Shown here piece by piece: positions 19,288 to 28,033 of a stretch of DNA of 64,000 bases. The position numbers and the translations under genes are program-made. This stretch comes from Varibaculum cambriense. Its GTDB lineage: Bacteria > Actinomycetota > Actinomycetes > Actinomycetales > Actinomycetaceae. The notes under the pieces are model-generated. The model saw only the letters and a list, made by a program, of their open reading frames with translations. It was not told the DNA's origin and made no database searches. The stretch covers positions 124,001 to 188,000 of the forward strand of contig NZ_PKHX01000002.1 in NCBI RefSeq assembly GCF_002848005.1, given 5' to 3'. Position 1 is the stretch's first letter; each line of letters starts with the position of its first letter.

Positions 19288-21339
19288 TCAGTTTTTTAGT
19301 GAGCAGTCGTAGACATTGATTGAGTAGGCGGGCATAGAAGCCATCAACTGGCTGCCCTCAACGGTGCCCGGCTGACCGGACCACAGTTCGGTGGCCTTTT
19401 CGATCTCGAAGGGCAGTTCGATACGGGTCTCGATAGCCTCGGCAGTCGGGTTGGCAACGAAGACCACGCGACGCTTATCGTCGGATTGGTCTACATGTAC
19501 CACCACGTCTAGCCGAGAGTCGCTCTTGCTTACAGCGGCAACATCGGCAGCAGCGCAAGCCTTATCGAGCACGCTGGCGGCGTCATCTCCGTTCTTGACA
19601 ACGAACCACTTACCCTTGCCGGATTCAACAGCATCCTTGAGGATAGTGCAGGGGTTCATCAGGGAGTCCAGCTCGGGCAGCTTCGGACCAACGACCGCGC
19701 AGCCACCGCCGGCTACGAAGTCCACTAGAGCCTGCTGAATCTTAGCATCCAGGTAATCGAGGGTCGGCAGCACGACGATGCTGCGTTCGCCCCAACGAGC
19801 GGGATCGAGATCCGTATCGGAGATCACGAAGTCGTGACCACCGGCAGACAGTGCCTCGAAGCAAGCGCCGAAGGCTTTACTCTTCTCCAACTGTACTGGC
19901 GCATCGAAGCCCAGATTGTCCTCGCTGATGGTCAGCGGGTTAGCGTATTCGCTGAAGCCCGACGGAGTCTCCAAGAAATCACCGGGGAAGGAGACCAGCA
20001 CCGAGGCCGCCTCGAGCCGGTCATATTCGCGGTTCGCCAAGAGCAGTACCTTTGCGTCACGACGCAAGGAGGTAAAGCTGTTCTCGGACTGCATCCGGTT
20101 GGCATTGCTGAACATCTTCTCGTGGTCTTCGCGAACCCGACCATCGCGACGGATGGGAGAGTCTAGCCAGCGGTCGCGCTCCACCAGCATGTAGCGGCTG
20201 AAGCCCTTGATGCCCTGCATCAGCGCGGCCTTGGTAACAAATTCCTCGTCATAAATCTCGCCCGGGTTGAGGTACCAGGGCCATACACCGGCGATGAACT
20301 CCGGGATGTAGGGGAAGCGGCTGGTTCCCACCACATACGAGCCAACGGTCTTGACGTGGCTGTAGAGTTCCTTGCGGGAGTAAATGTCGAAGCCGACAAA
20401 ATCAAGCTTCTCTTCCAGCTTGGCGATGTTGAATGGAGTGGTGAAGCCAGAAGCGGCGCCACCCGGACCGAGCGGGTGCGGGTAGTTGTGGAATAGCGCG
20501 ATCTGATCCAGGCCACGCTCACGCATCATGTCTGCGAGGCGATCCATCGAAATAATCAGGTACTGTTCGCGGTACTCAATCCAGTCAGCCAATACCGGGA
20601 TATCATGCTTGTCCTTACCTTCGAAGCGGCGTGGCGCGTCGATCTCGTCCTCGCTGGCATAGGACGTACCGTAGGCCTTGTTGATGCTGGCCAAGTCACC
20701 GTACTTGTCAAGCAAGAAGGTGCGGTACTGTGCCAAGGACTCTTCGGAGTAGTCTGCCGCGTAGGCGTTGATGCAGAAGAAGTACGCCATCTCGTTATCG
20801 ACCTGAGACGCAACAATGCCGCCCTTGGGGTAGCAGTGACGAGCCAGGATCTCACAGATTGCGTCGTACCAGAGTGCGGTCTCTTCGTAGAATTCATCGG
20901 CCGCGTAGTTGACAGCGGGGATGGGCTTAGGCACCTGGGTCAGGACGGTCCGTCCACCCTTAGCGTTGCGCATCTGCAGCCGCTCGTTTTCAAGTATGCG
21001 TTTGGGGTATCCGAACCAGGTCAACTCCGAGTTGATCTGCGGTCCGGGACGCACGATTACCCGGAAATCTTTTTCTTCACATAGGGTCAAGAAAGCATCG
21101 ATGTCCTTGTTACCCGAGAAGTCGAAGACTCCCTTTTCTACTTCGTGAATTTCCCACGGAATGTAGATCGAGATCATGTTGAATCCCATGTCCTTGACGG
21201 ATTCTAGGATTTGATCCCACTTGTCCCGGTCAAGCCTCCAGTAGTGTACGGCACCGCCGTAGAGCGAGACGGTCTCGCCATCAACCTTGAAGGCGCTCTT
21301 GCCAACCGACACTAGTCGGTTGTCTGTTTGCTTCTCCAT
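19288..21339 (-). CDS. Beta-galactosidase-like glycoside hydrolase, clan GH-A (GH35/GH42 type)
   Basis: The protein has 683 residues and no signal peptide, so it acts in the cytosol on imported sugar. The N-terminal TIM barrel is clear: VHYWRLDRDKWDQILESVKD, IYIPWEIHEVEKGVFDFSG and VIVRPGPQINSELTWFGYP are GH35-like. The acid/base residue is probably Glu183 in SQVDNEMA and the nucleophile Glu347 in YIPEFIAG. The DKYGDLASINKAYGTSY segment is more GH42-like, so the exact family needs a database search. From about residue 425 a Rossmann-like domain and a small beta domain follow. It sits between the permease gene and the unknown gene. Beta-galactosidase is the likeliest activity, but other beta-glycosides are possible. 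Confidence 0.82.
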   Translation of the reverse strand: MEKQTDNRLVSVGKSAFKVDGETVSLYGGAVHYWRLDRDKWDQILESVKDMGFNMISIYIPWEIHEVEKGVFDFSGNKDIDAFLTLCEEKDFRVIVRPGPQINSELTWFGYPKRILENERLQMRNAKGGRTVLTQVPKPIPAVNYAADEFYEETALWYDAICEILARHCYPKGGIVASQVDNEMAYFFCINAYAADYSEESLAQYRTFLLDKYGDLASINKAYGTSYASEDEIDAPRRFEGKDKHDIPVLADWIEYREQYLIISMDRLADMMRERGLDQIALFHNYPHPLGPGGAASGFTTPFNIAKLEEKLDFVGFDIYSRKELYSHVKTVGSYVVGTSRFPYIPEFIAGVWPWYLNPGEIYDEEFVTKAALMQGIKGFSRYMLVERDRWLDSPIRRDGRVREDHEKMFSNANRMQSENSFTSLRRDAKVLLLANREYDRLEAASVLVSFPGDFLETPSGFSEYANPLTISEDNLGFDAPVQLEKSKAFGACFEALSAGGHDFVISDTDLDPARWGERSIVVLPTLDYLDAKIQQALVDFVAGGGCAVVGPKLPELDSLMNPCTILKDAVESGKGKWFVVKNGDDAASVLDKACAAADVAAVSKSDSRLDVVVHVDQSDDKRRVVFVANPTAEAIETRIELPFEIEKATELWSGQPGTVEGSQLMASMPAYSINVYDCSLKN

Positions 21340-21395
21340 AGTTCTTCCTTTCTTCTGTTACTGCGGAGAGTTCTTTGTTCCTGCTTGTTAGGCGG

Positions 21396-22358
21396 CTAGT
21401 CCTTGCGAGCCAGGGCGACTGCCAGGATGATGATTATGCCCCGGATGATTTGCTGCTGAGAGGTATCGAGTCCGGCCAAAATGAGACCATAGTTAATCGT
21501 TGCCATAAGCAAAGCACCGAAGAAGGTGCCGACAACGGAGCCACGACCACCAGCAAGTGCGGTACCGCCGAGGATTACTGCGGCGATAGCGTTCATCTCG
21601 TCACCGGCACCCCACTGGAAACGACCAGACATGAGGCGACCAGCGTAGAGCATACCGGCCACGGCTGCTCCCATGGAGCAGATCAGCATTACCCGGAAAC
21701 GTACCCAAGAGGTACTGATACCGGAGTACTCGGCGGCTACCGGATTTGCGCCAGTCGCCAGGATTTGGCGTCCGAAGCGCATTTTCTTGAGCACTATGGC
21801 GCCACCCACGACAAAGAGCAGCATCCAGATGATCAAGCCGGGGATAGGACCTATGTTTCCGCCACCGAAGTTAGCGATGTAGTTCATGTCCAGAATAGGT
21901 ACCGGTGCGGAGTCGGTAATCCATTGGGCGATACCGAAGGTTATGCCCATCATAGCGAGTGTCACCAAGAAGGACGGGATTCGGACAAAGGCCACGAGGG
22001 CGCCGTTGATACTGCCGACGACCGCCCCGAGAGCCAGTCCTGCCAGGATACCGGGCACTAACCCATATTGAGACAGTGCCATGGCTGTCACCACGGAGGC
22101 CAGACCCGCGACCGAGCCGACGGATAAGTCAATTTCTGCGGCCGCGATCACCAATGTCATCCCGACGGCAATCACCGAGACGATGGCCGCTTGACGGAGG
22201 ATGTTCCAGAAGCTGGCTGTGGACAGGAAGCCCTGATCGCGCAGCAGCACCGAGAAGATGATCAAAACGGCTACGAAACCGACATAGATGATATCCCGAC
22301 GCCAGTCGAAGCTGAAGCGCTTTCTGGCCACCTTGGCGGGGACTGTTGAATCACTCAT
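21396..22358 (-). CDS. Ribose-type (CUT2) ABC transporter permease
   Basis: The protein has 320 residues with about 8-10 membrane helices. Family signatures are AAAEIDLSVGSVAGLASVV, GSINGALVAFVRIPSFLVTLAMM and the cytoplasmic loop TGANPVAAEYSGI. The motif GGTALAGGRGSVVGTFFGALLM near the end is typical of RbsC/MglC-like permeases. Its start overlaps the end of the ATPase gene by eight bases, so the two are translationally coupled. The protein presumably forms a homodimeric channel for a sugar delivered by the lipoprotein encoded upstream. The specific sugar is unknown. Confidence 0.93.
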   Translation of the reverse strand: MSDSTVPAKVARKRFSFDWRRDIIYVGFVAVLIIFSVLLRDQGFLSTASFWNILRQAAIVSVIAVGMTLVIAAAEIDLSVGSVAGLASVVTAMALSQYGLVPGILAGLALGAVVGSINGALVAFVRIPSFLVTLAMMGITFGIAQWITDSAPVPILDMNYIANFGGGNIGPIPGLIIWMLLFVVGGAIVLKKMRFGRQILATGANPVAAEYSGISTSWVRFRVMLICSMGAAVAGMLYAGRLMSGRFQWGAGDEMNAIAAVILGGTALAGGRGSVVGTFFGALLMATINYGLILAGLDTSQQQIIRGIIIILAVALARKD

Positions 22359-23886
22359 GGTTCACTCCTTGAACTGCTAGTTCTAGTGCCTGCTCGTCGG
22401 TAGTTTCGGACGCGGTGAGTTCGCGCTCAACAGTGGACTCGCGCATCAGGAGCAGGCGATCGCTCATGGCGAGTAGTTCGGGATATTCGGAGGAAATAAC
22501 GATCACCGCGTGGCCTTCGGCCGCAAAGTTACGAATAGTCTCGATGATCTCTGATTTGGTTCCGATGTCGACTCCGGCAGTGGGTTCGTCCATCACCAAA
22601 ACCCGCGGGTTACGGCTGATCCACTTGGCGAGTACGATCTTCTGCTGGTTGCCGCCGGATAGTAACGAAGCAGGCGCCTCGGGACGTGCCACCTTGATGC
22701 GAAACTCTTCGATCAATTTGTCAGCCAGGCCACCGAGGACGCGATCATTCACCCATCCAACCCGAGAGTTTTCCGCCAGGTGCGGCAACTGGAGGTTGCT
22801 ATTAACCGAGTGCCTTAATACGAGACCTTGACGCCGGCGATCTTCGGGTACCAGTACCAAGCCATGTGCCAGCGCATCCCCAGGTTTTCCAATCTTCACC
22901 TTGTTACCATCGATGCTCACGGTTCCCGCCGTGATTTCGTCGATGCCAAACAAGGAACGAGCCAGTTCAGTACGACCGGAGCCCATCAGACCAGCCAGGC
23001 CAAGGACCTCGCCCTCGTGGACTTCGAAGCTCACGTCATGCAGCCCATTGTTAGCGGCCAGACCCTTTACTGAGAGTACAACCGGACGTTCAGCACAGTC
23101 CCGGTTGGGAGCAGCTGCCATGGCTACATTACGACCAACAATGCCCTCGACGATCTCCTCCGGAGTGATTTTCGACAGCGGAGAAGTGAGTAGACGCTTG
23201 CCATTGCGCAGGATCGTGATGCGATCCGCGATTTGGTAGACCTCCTCCATCCGGTGGGAGATGTAGACGATGGAGATACCTTCGGCTGTAAGCCGTTCGA
23301 TCAGCTCGAACAGAGACTTTGCTTCGTTTCGAGCAAGAGCTGCCGTAGGTTCGTCCATGATGAGTACCCGAGCATCCTCGGACAAAGCCTTCGCGATCTC
23401 GGTCAACTGCCAGTAGGCCGTAGACAACGAGGACATTTTTGCCGTGGGATCTATATCGACCTGCATACGCTCGAATAGCTCCCGAGAACGACGAATCATT
23501 TGTTTGTCGTTGATCATGCCCCCGCTGCGAGGCTCACCATTAAGGAAGATGTTTTGCGCAACGGTTAGAGTAGGAACCAAGCTGAACTCTTGGAATACCA
23601 TGCCCAGCCCGGCTCGCTTCGCATCGTGGATATTTCCAAAGTGGCGCTGCTTACCAGCAATCTCGATGGTTCCCTTGTCCAGGGAGTACACGCCCTGGAG
23701 AATCTTCATCAACGTAGATTTCCCGGCGCCATTACCGCCTGCCAGGGCGTGAACTTCCCCGGCGACGACTTCAAAGTCAACGTCGTCGAGAACTTTCACA
23801 CCAGAGAAGGATTTCTGGATTCCTCTCATGGCCACCAAGGGCTCCGGGTTGGTTACATCCCGTTTGGTGTCCTCTGCGGCAGTCAC
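22351..23886 (-). CDS. Ribose/galactose-type ABC transporter ATPase (two ATPase domains)
   Basis: This 511-residue RbsA/MglA-like protein carries two nucleotide-binding domains. In domain 1, the Walker A is GGNGAGKSTLMK and the Walker B ends LIMDEPTAAL. Its signature loop LSTAYWQLTEIAKAL is degenerate, as is usual in this family. Domain 2 starts near 255. It has a degenerate Walker A (GLMGSGRTELARSL), a good signature (LLSGGNQQKIVLAKW) and VLVMDEPTAGVD. It overlaps the substrate-binding gene by four bases (ATGA) and the permease by eight. Confidence 0.95.
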   Translation of the reverse strand: MTAAEDTKRDVTNPEPLVAMRGIQKSFSGVKVLDDVDFEVVAGEVHALAGGNGAGKSTLMKILQGVYSLDKGTIEIAGKQRHFGNIHDAKRAGLGMVFQEFSLVPTLTVAQNIFLNGEPRSGGMINDKQMIRRSRELFERMQVDIDPTAKMSSLSTAYWQLTEIAKALSEDARVLIMDEPTAALARNEAKSLFELIERLTAEGISIVYISHRMEEVYQIADRITILRNGKRLLTSPLSKITPEEIVEGIVGRNVAMAAAPNRDCAERPVVLSVKGLAANNGLHDVSFEVHEGEVLGLAGLMGSGRTELARSLFGIDEITAGTVSIDGNKVKIGKPGDALAHGLVLVPEDRRRQGLVLRHSVNSNLQLPHLAENSRVGWVNDRVLGGLADKLIEEFRIKVARPEAPASLLSGGNQQKIVLAKWISRNPRVLVMDEPTAGVDIGTKSEIIETIRNFAAEGHAVIVISSEYPELLAMSDRLLLMRESTVERELTASETTDEQALELAVQGVNHE

Positions 23887-25037
23887 TTCTTCATCGCTTT
23901 CTTCAGATCAGCTGGGGGCTCAGTGTTGTAGACCTGCTTCCATGCCTTAAGCACGTTCTCGTGCGAGACCGGCAAAGCATTTAGCGCTACGTAGGAGGGA
24001 GCCTTCTTCCCAATCAGCGCCCCGGCACCGATACGAGCCTCAGCAACACCCTGCTGGTACGGCTGCTGGGCACCGAGACCGACTACAAGTTGATCTTGAG
24101 CCAGGGCGATTGCCACGTTTGTCCCGAGATCCTCGGTAGCGATCTTGAGGTCAGTACGACCTGCGGAACGGGCAGCAGCCATCACACCTTCAGCGGGAAC
24201 ATCCCATACTGCCCAGATACCCGCTAGCTTAGGGTTCTGGCTGATCATCGCGTCGGCTACCTTTTGCGCATCTCCAGCGAAATCAGGACCGGCGATCCCC
24301 TGCTTCTTAACGATCTTGATATCCGGGTATTCTTCCTCGATAACCTTGGTGAAACCTTCGTAGCGTTGACGGGTAACGAAGAAGTCTGCGGAGTGGTAAA
24401 TGACTCCGATCTCTCCCTTGCCGGCTAGAGCCTTGGCGAGCAGGTGAGCGGAAACAACGCCATTACCAAAGTTGTCGGCGCTAACGATCGATTCGTAGTC
24501 CACGCCAGCTTTCAATCCCTTGGGAACGTTGTCCATGAACACGAGCTTCGCGCCGCTTTCCGCGACCTTGCGATATGCGCCAGCGGTAGCTACCGGGTCG
24601 GTAGGAATAGACACCACGATATCCGGGTTCTTGGCGAGCACCGTCTCGATGTTGGATACCTGCTGACCCGGGTTGAAGTTCGCGTCGGTGACCGCGATAA
24701 CGTCGATGCCTAACCGAGCGAACTCGGCTTTAAGCCCCGCGATCTGGGCATTAGCCCAGTCGTTGCCAGCGTAGTGCATCACGAGGGCCGCGGTGGCCTT
24801 CTTTGCTTTAACCTGTGCTATTTCGTCATCGGTAAGTTCAACAGCCTTAGCCGTGACGGGAGTCTCCCCGTTCGGCCCCTTACTGAACACTTTGCCCTCT
24901 ACTTCCTTGAGAGCGGCATCTGCCTTGCTTGCAACCTGAGTGTCAGCTTTTTCGCTGCTTCCGGACTCTACTGTGCAAGCCGTAGTGCTGCCGACAATTG
25001 CCAAAGCAGCAGCGATAAGCAATGCTCTTTTCTTCAT
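23883..25037 (-). CDS. Ribose-type ABC sugar-binding lipoprotein
   Basis: The 384-residue mature frame begins at ATG 25037, behind a good AAGGAG. An in-frame upstream ATG at 25070 would add 11 residues that would spoil the signal peptide. The signal is KKRALLIAAALAIVGSTTAC, with a lipobox cysteine at the end, so the protein is anchored outside the membrane. The rest is a two-lobed periplasmic-binding protein 1 fold (VMHYAGNDWANAQIAGLKAEF, VSIPTDPVATAGAYRKV, GIWAVWDVPAEG). It is the first gene of the operon and should deliver the sugar to the permease downstream. Confidence 0.93.
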   Translation of the reverse strand: MKKRALLIAAALAIVGSTTACTVESGSSEKADTQVASKADAALKEVEGKVFSKGPNGETPVTAKAVELTDDEIAQVKAKKATAALVMHYAGNDWANAQIAGLKAEFARLGIDVIAVTDANFNPGQQVSNIETVLAKNPDIVVSIPTDPVATAGAYRKVAESGAKLVFMDNVPKGLKAGVDYESIVSADNFGNGVVSAHLLAKALAGKGEIGVIYHSADFFVTRQRYEGFTKVIEEEYPDIKIVKKQGIAGPDFAGDAQKVADAMISQNPKLAGIWAVWDVPAEGVMAAARSAGRTDLKIATEDLGTNVAIALAQDQLVVGLGAQQPYQQGVAEARIGAGALIGKKAPSYVALNALPVSHENVLKAWKQVYNTEPPADLKKAMKK

Positions 25038-25104
25038 AATCGTTCTCCTTTGAACTGTGAGACTTCTCAAGCTCCGATCCGTAAGGGAGGAACCAGATGT
25101 CTTT

Positions 25105-25133
25105 ATTGTGAACGTTCATACTCAAGATGTCAA
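25105..25133 (-). promoter_or_regulatory. Sugar operon promoter
   Basis: On the minus strand a perfect TTGACA (25128-25133) stands 17 bases before CACAAT (25105-25110), about 70 bp upstream of the binding-protein start. The spacer and -10 box are covered by the operator palindrome. Confidence 0.75.
25107..25120. promoter_or_regulatory. Putative LacI-family operator in the sugar promoter
   Basis: TGTGAACGTTCATA contains the perfect palindrome TGAACGTTCA with the central CG that LacI-family regulators contact. It overlaps the -10 box and the promoter spacer, so binding there would block RNA polymerase. The LacI gene at 17293 is the obvious candidate. Binding is inferred. Confidence 0.7.
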
Positions 25134-25303
25134 GCCCTTTTCAAAACTTTTCACGAATTAATAACTGAATTTACATGTATGAAATCGTTATTTTTAGTGC
25201 GCTGATTAGGGATTATGATGATTTTAATAGGCTTAAAAATAGCAGCGCGTAAAGATTGCTGCCGCTCGATAGCTCGCCTACGACCCCTTCCTCGCTCAAC
25301 ACA

Positions 25304-25335
25304 AAAGGGAGAAAAACTTTCGTTTCTCTCCCTTT
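25304..25335 (-). terminator. Putative terminator after tRNA-Pro
   Basis: AAGGGAGA and TCTCCCTT arms form a stem just downstream of the tRNA on the minus strand. The poly-T is short, so it is a weak call. Confidence 0.5.
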
Positions 25336-25346
25336 CGGTCACACTC

Positions 25347-25421
<75 letters not shown>

Positions 25422-25433
25422 CGTAACTCCCAT

Positions 25434-25462
25434 ATTGTAGGCAGACCCTAGGTAAATCTAAA
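25434..25462 (-). promoter_or_regulatory. Promoter of the tRNA-Pro gene
   Basis: On the minus strand TTTAGA (25457-25462) is 17 bases before TACAAT (25434-25439). The tRNA begins 12 bases downstream. Confidence 0.6.
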
Positions 25463-25540
25463 AATCACCTGCCTAGATTTCGGCAGATGTCACACAAAAA
25501 GTCAGACCTGAAACCAGAAATCCCATCTGGAAGTAAAAAA

Positions 25541-25930
25541 TCAGAACAGGAAGCTACCGAGCGCGATCCCGACCGCCGCTGCCAGCAGCGAGAGCGACCA
25601 TACTAGGAGCAATGCCCCCCAGGCGCGGCGCCAATTTCCCCGTTCCGTAACCGAAAAAATATCGAGTACAAAAGTAGAGAAAGTAGAAAACCCACCCAAA
25701 AACCCGGTAGCTAACAGGGCATAAACTCGACTATCCGCCTGCAAATCACCACTGGAAACGGCAGCAATCAGCATCCCGCCCAGCAGGCAGGCCAGCACAT
25801 TCACCAGGGCAATCCCTCCAGCTGGGTGACGTTTTTCTAGCTTTAGCCAAGTCACGTCGATTCCCCAACGGCAAAGTGCCCCCACTCCGCCGCTCGCCCC
25901 CAGAGCCAACACAAAACCTATTCCGCCCAT
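25541..25930 (-). CDS. crcB: Fluoride channel CrcB/Fluc, second copy
   Basis: The protein has 129 residues and four membrane helices. Fluc channels form dual-topology dimers that export fluoride. GGVGALCRWGID near the N-terminus and GFLGGFSTFSTFVLD (about 80-95) are the family motifs lining the pores. ATG 25930 overlaps the stop codon of the other crcB by one base (TAATG), so the two are co-translated. A longer frame starting at 26080 only reads through the other gene. Pairs of crcB usually encode a heterodimer with opposite orientations. Confidence 0.92.
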   Translation of the reverse strand: MGGIGFVLALGASGGVGALCRWGIDVTWLKLEKRHPAGGIALVNVLACLLGGMLIAAVSSGDLQADSRVYALLATGFLGGFSTFSTFVLDIFSVTERGNWRRAWGALLLVWSLSLLAAAVGIALGSFLF

Positions 25931-26448
25931 TAACGCTCCTGCCCTCGTCCGCTCTTGGCGCGTCCGTCTGGGGCATCTTTGGTAGCCAACCGGTACCCAA
26001 CACCGGCAAGCACCACCCCGATTACCAGGAGAATTATCGCTAAAGCTGCGGCGGGATAAAACTTGCCCCCCAGCGCCCAAAACTCACTATGCAAAGAGGT
26101 TTCCCCGCCGGTAACCGCCGCGATTCCAAAAGCCGAAAAGGTGGTGAAAGACCCCAAGAACCCGGTGGTGATCCCCAGTTTTACCGGAGTTCCCAAACGG
26201 TGCAGGCCCGTCCCTTTCCGATTAGCCCGAGTTTTGAAATATCCCAGCAGGAAAGCCCCCAACAAATTAGCGACAATCACCCCAAAAGTCACCGCCGACC
26301 AGGTAAAATAACTTTTTGAAATCGGTAAAGTCCAGGTATCTAGCCCCCAGCGTGCCAAAGTTCCCGCCATGCCACCTAGGAAAATAGCGACAGCATCAGC
26401 TCCTATACGCCGGGCAGGGTGCTGAGCCGGATCAGGGGATTTATTCAT
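25930..26448 (-). CDS. crcB: Fluoride channel CrcB/Fluc, first copy
   Basis: This 172-residue partner is longer than usual. It has an N-terminal polar tail (~20 residues) and a charged C-terminal tail (DAPDGRAKSGRGQER). Core motifs are GGMAGTLARWGLD, NLLGAFLLGY and GFLGSFTTFSAFGI. It starts 17 bp downstream of the peptidase stop, leaving no room for a fluoride riboswitch. It appears to be co-transcribed with holB and tmk. Confidence 0.93.
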   Translation of the reverse strand: MNKSPDPAQHPARRIGADAVAIFLGGMAGTLARWGLDTWTLPISKSYFTWSAVTFGVIVANLLGAFLLGYFKTRANRKGTGLHRLGTPVKLGITTGFLGSFTTFSAFGIAAVTGGETSLHSEFWALGGKFYPAAALAIILLVIGVVLAGVGYRLATKDAPDGRAKSGRGQER

Positions 26449-26465
26449 CGATTATCCCCTTTACC

Positions 26466-28031
26466 TTAATCATCACAGGTAACATCACTATCCGGTAAAA
26501 CTCCTCCTACCAGGTATTTATCTACGGTTTCTTGCACACAATCCGATCCTAAACCATAAGCAGTATGGGAATAGGATTCCCAAGTCAGCAGCCGCGAATT
26601 CGGGATTTGCCAGTGTACCGATTTTGCCATTTCATAGGGCGTGGCCGGGTCGTGGGTATTTCCCACTAGCAAAATGGGTTGCGCCCCCACAATCTTCACT
26701 TTTTCCCGTTTCGCGGTAGACTCCCAAGGCCAGGCCGCGAGCGCATACTCTCCGTAGGCCATCGAAGAACCCATCAAGGGGAAGTCCCGCACTAGTTTTT
26801 GCCCGCGCTGATCCCACTCTTTTTGAGTGCCTTCCACCGGATAATCGGCGCCGTTAATCGCTATAAAAGCATCTAAAGCATTGTTCTCAAATCTGCCGTC
26901 AGCCCCCCGCTGATTGAACAGATCCGAGATTTTCAATAGGGGTGCGCCATCGCCTTTCAACGCCGCTTGCAGCCCCTCGAGCAGGGAGGGATACAGAGTT
27001 TCGTAATAGAGCATCCCCACTGCTGCCCCAAAGGCTAAAGCTCCATTTAGAGGGCGGGCGGAATCTTTAGTAGGAATCGGGGAAGCATCGGCGGCTTTAA
27101 AAAACCGTTGTAACCGTTTCATTCCGGCTGCGGTAGTGTCCCAGGGGCAATCTTTACCTTCTCGCGCGCACCAGGCAGCAAAGTTACTAAACGCCGCCTC
27201 GAAACCTTTGGCTTGCGCCAGCGAAACTTCCCCATAGGAGTAAGACCCATCTAAAATCCCGTCTAATACCAGGCGTCCCACATTCTTCGGAAATAGTTGC
27301 GCATAAGTCTCCCCCAGGAAAGACCCATAGGAATACCCCAGGTAAGAGAGTTTTTTATCCCCGAGGACGGCTCGCAAAATATCTAAATCTCGCGCGGCAG
27401 AAACGGTATCTAGATACCGCGCCAAGTCGGCGTTTTTTTCCTTACAGCGCTGAGCAAACTCTTTCATATCGGTAATGGAACGTTCCCGTCCCGCGACCGT
27501 TCCCAGATCCAGGCTTTCGGCTAGAGACTCATCCTTTTGCGCATCCGTGGTGCACTCTATGGGATGCGAGCGGGAAACTCCCCGCGGATCGAATCCCACC
27601 ACATCAAAGGTGGAAAACACCTGCTCCGAAAACATCTCTTCCGAGTTTTTTAGCAGGTCAACCCCTGATCCTCCCGGTCCGCCGGGGTTGATCAGCAGGC
27701 TCCCTAAGCGTTTCCCGCTTGCCCGGCTGCGCGCCAACGCCAACTCAATATCTTCCTTCTGGGTGTCGTTATAATCCAGAGGTACTTTCACCCGCGCGCA
27801 TTGATAATCCTTCAAGTCGTTTTCCTCGCAGGGCACCCAGGAAACTTTTTGCTGATAGTAGTTTTCCAGTCCGGGAGGAATGGTCGCAGCTTTCCCGGTT
27901 AAAGAATTAGTTTTTGAGGAAACGGAAGGAGGCACCTGGGTATCAGCTTTACCCCCGACGCTACAGGCTGATAGCGCCAAGCAACTGGTAAAAACCGTTG
28001 CCAGCAGCATTGACAGTTTGTGTTTAACCAT
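26466..28031 (-). CDS. Secreted lipoprotein alpha/beta hydrolase, tripeptidyl-peptidase (TAP) type
   Basis: This 521-residue protein has a lipobox signal (LATVFTSCLALSACSVGG). The alpha/beta-hydrolase fold follows. The oxyanion region is INPGGPGGSG and DVVGFDPRGV, and the nucleophile serine is in LGYSYGSFLG. The catalytic Asp and His are likely in LVGNTHDPATPYE and SYSHTAYG, inside the C-terminal TAP-like domain that is specific to this family. Relatives remove tripeptides or Pro/aryl groups from peptides outside the cell, and some are proteases with unknown substrates. It starts two bases after the holB stop. Confidence 0.9.
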   Translation of the reverse strand: MVKHKLSMLLATVFTSCLALSACSVGGKADTQVPPSVSSKTNSLTGKAATIPPGLENYYQQKVSWVPCEENDLKDYQCARVKVPLDYNDTQKEDIELALARSRASGKRLGSLLINPGGPGGSGVDLLKNSEEMFSEQVFSTFDVVGFDPRGVSRSHPIECTTDAQKDESLAESLDLGTVAGRERSITDMKEFAQRCKEKNADLARYLDTVSAARDLDILRAVLGDKKLSYLGYSYGSFLGETYAQLFPKNVGRLVLDGILDGSYSYGEVSLAQAKGFEAAFSNFAAWCAREGKDCPWDTTAAGMKRLQRFFKAADASPIPTKDSARPLNGALAFGAAVGMLYYETLYPSLLEGLQAALKGDGAPLLKISDLFNQRGADGRFENNALDAFIAINGADYPVEGTQKEWDQRGQKLVRDFPLMGSSMAYGEYALAAWPWESTAKREKVKIVGAQPILLVGNTHDPATPYEMAKSVHWQIPNSRLLTWESYSHTAYGLGSDCVQETVDKYLVGGVLPDSDVTCDD

Positions 28032-28033
28032 AG

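Noticed and set aside
21375..22061. 228-residue frame opposite the permease
   Set aside because: Composition is typical of antisense reading (His/Thr/Gly-rich) and the true gene is on the other strand.
26449..26465. Fluoride riboswitch before crcB
   Set aside because: Only 17 bp separate crcB from the peptidase gene, too little for the motif.
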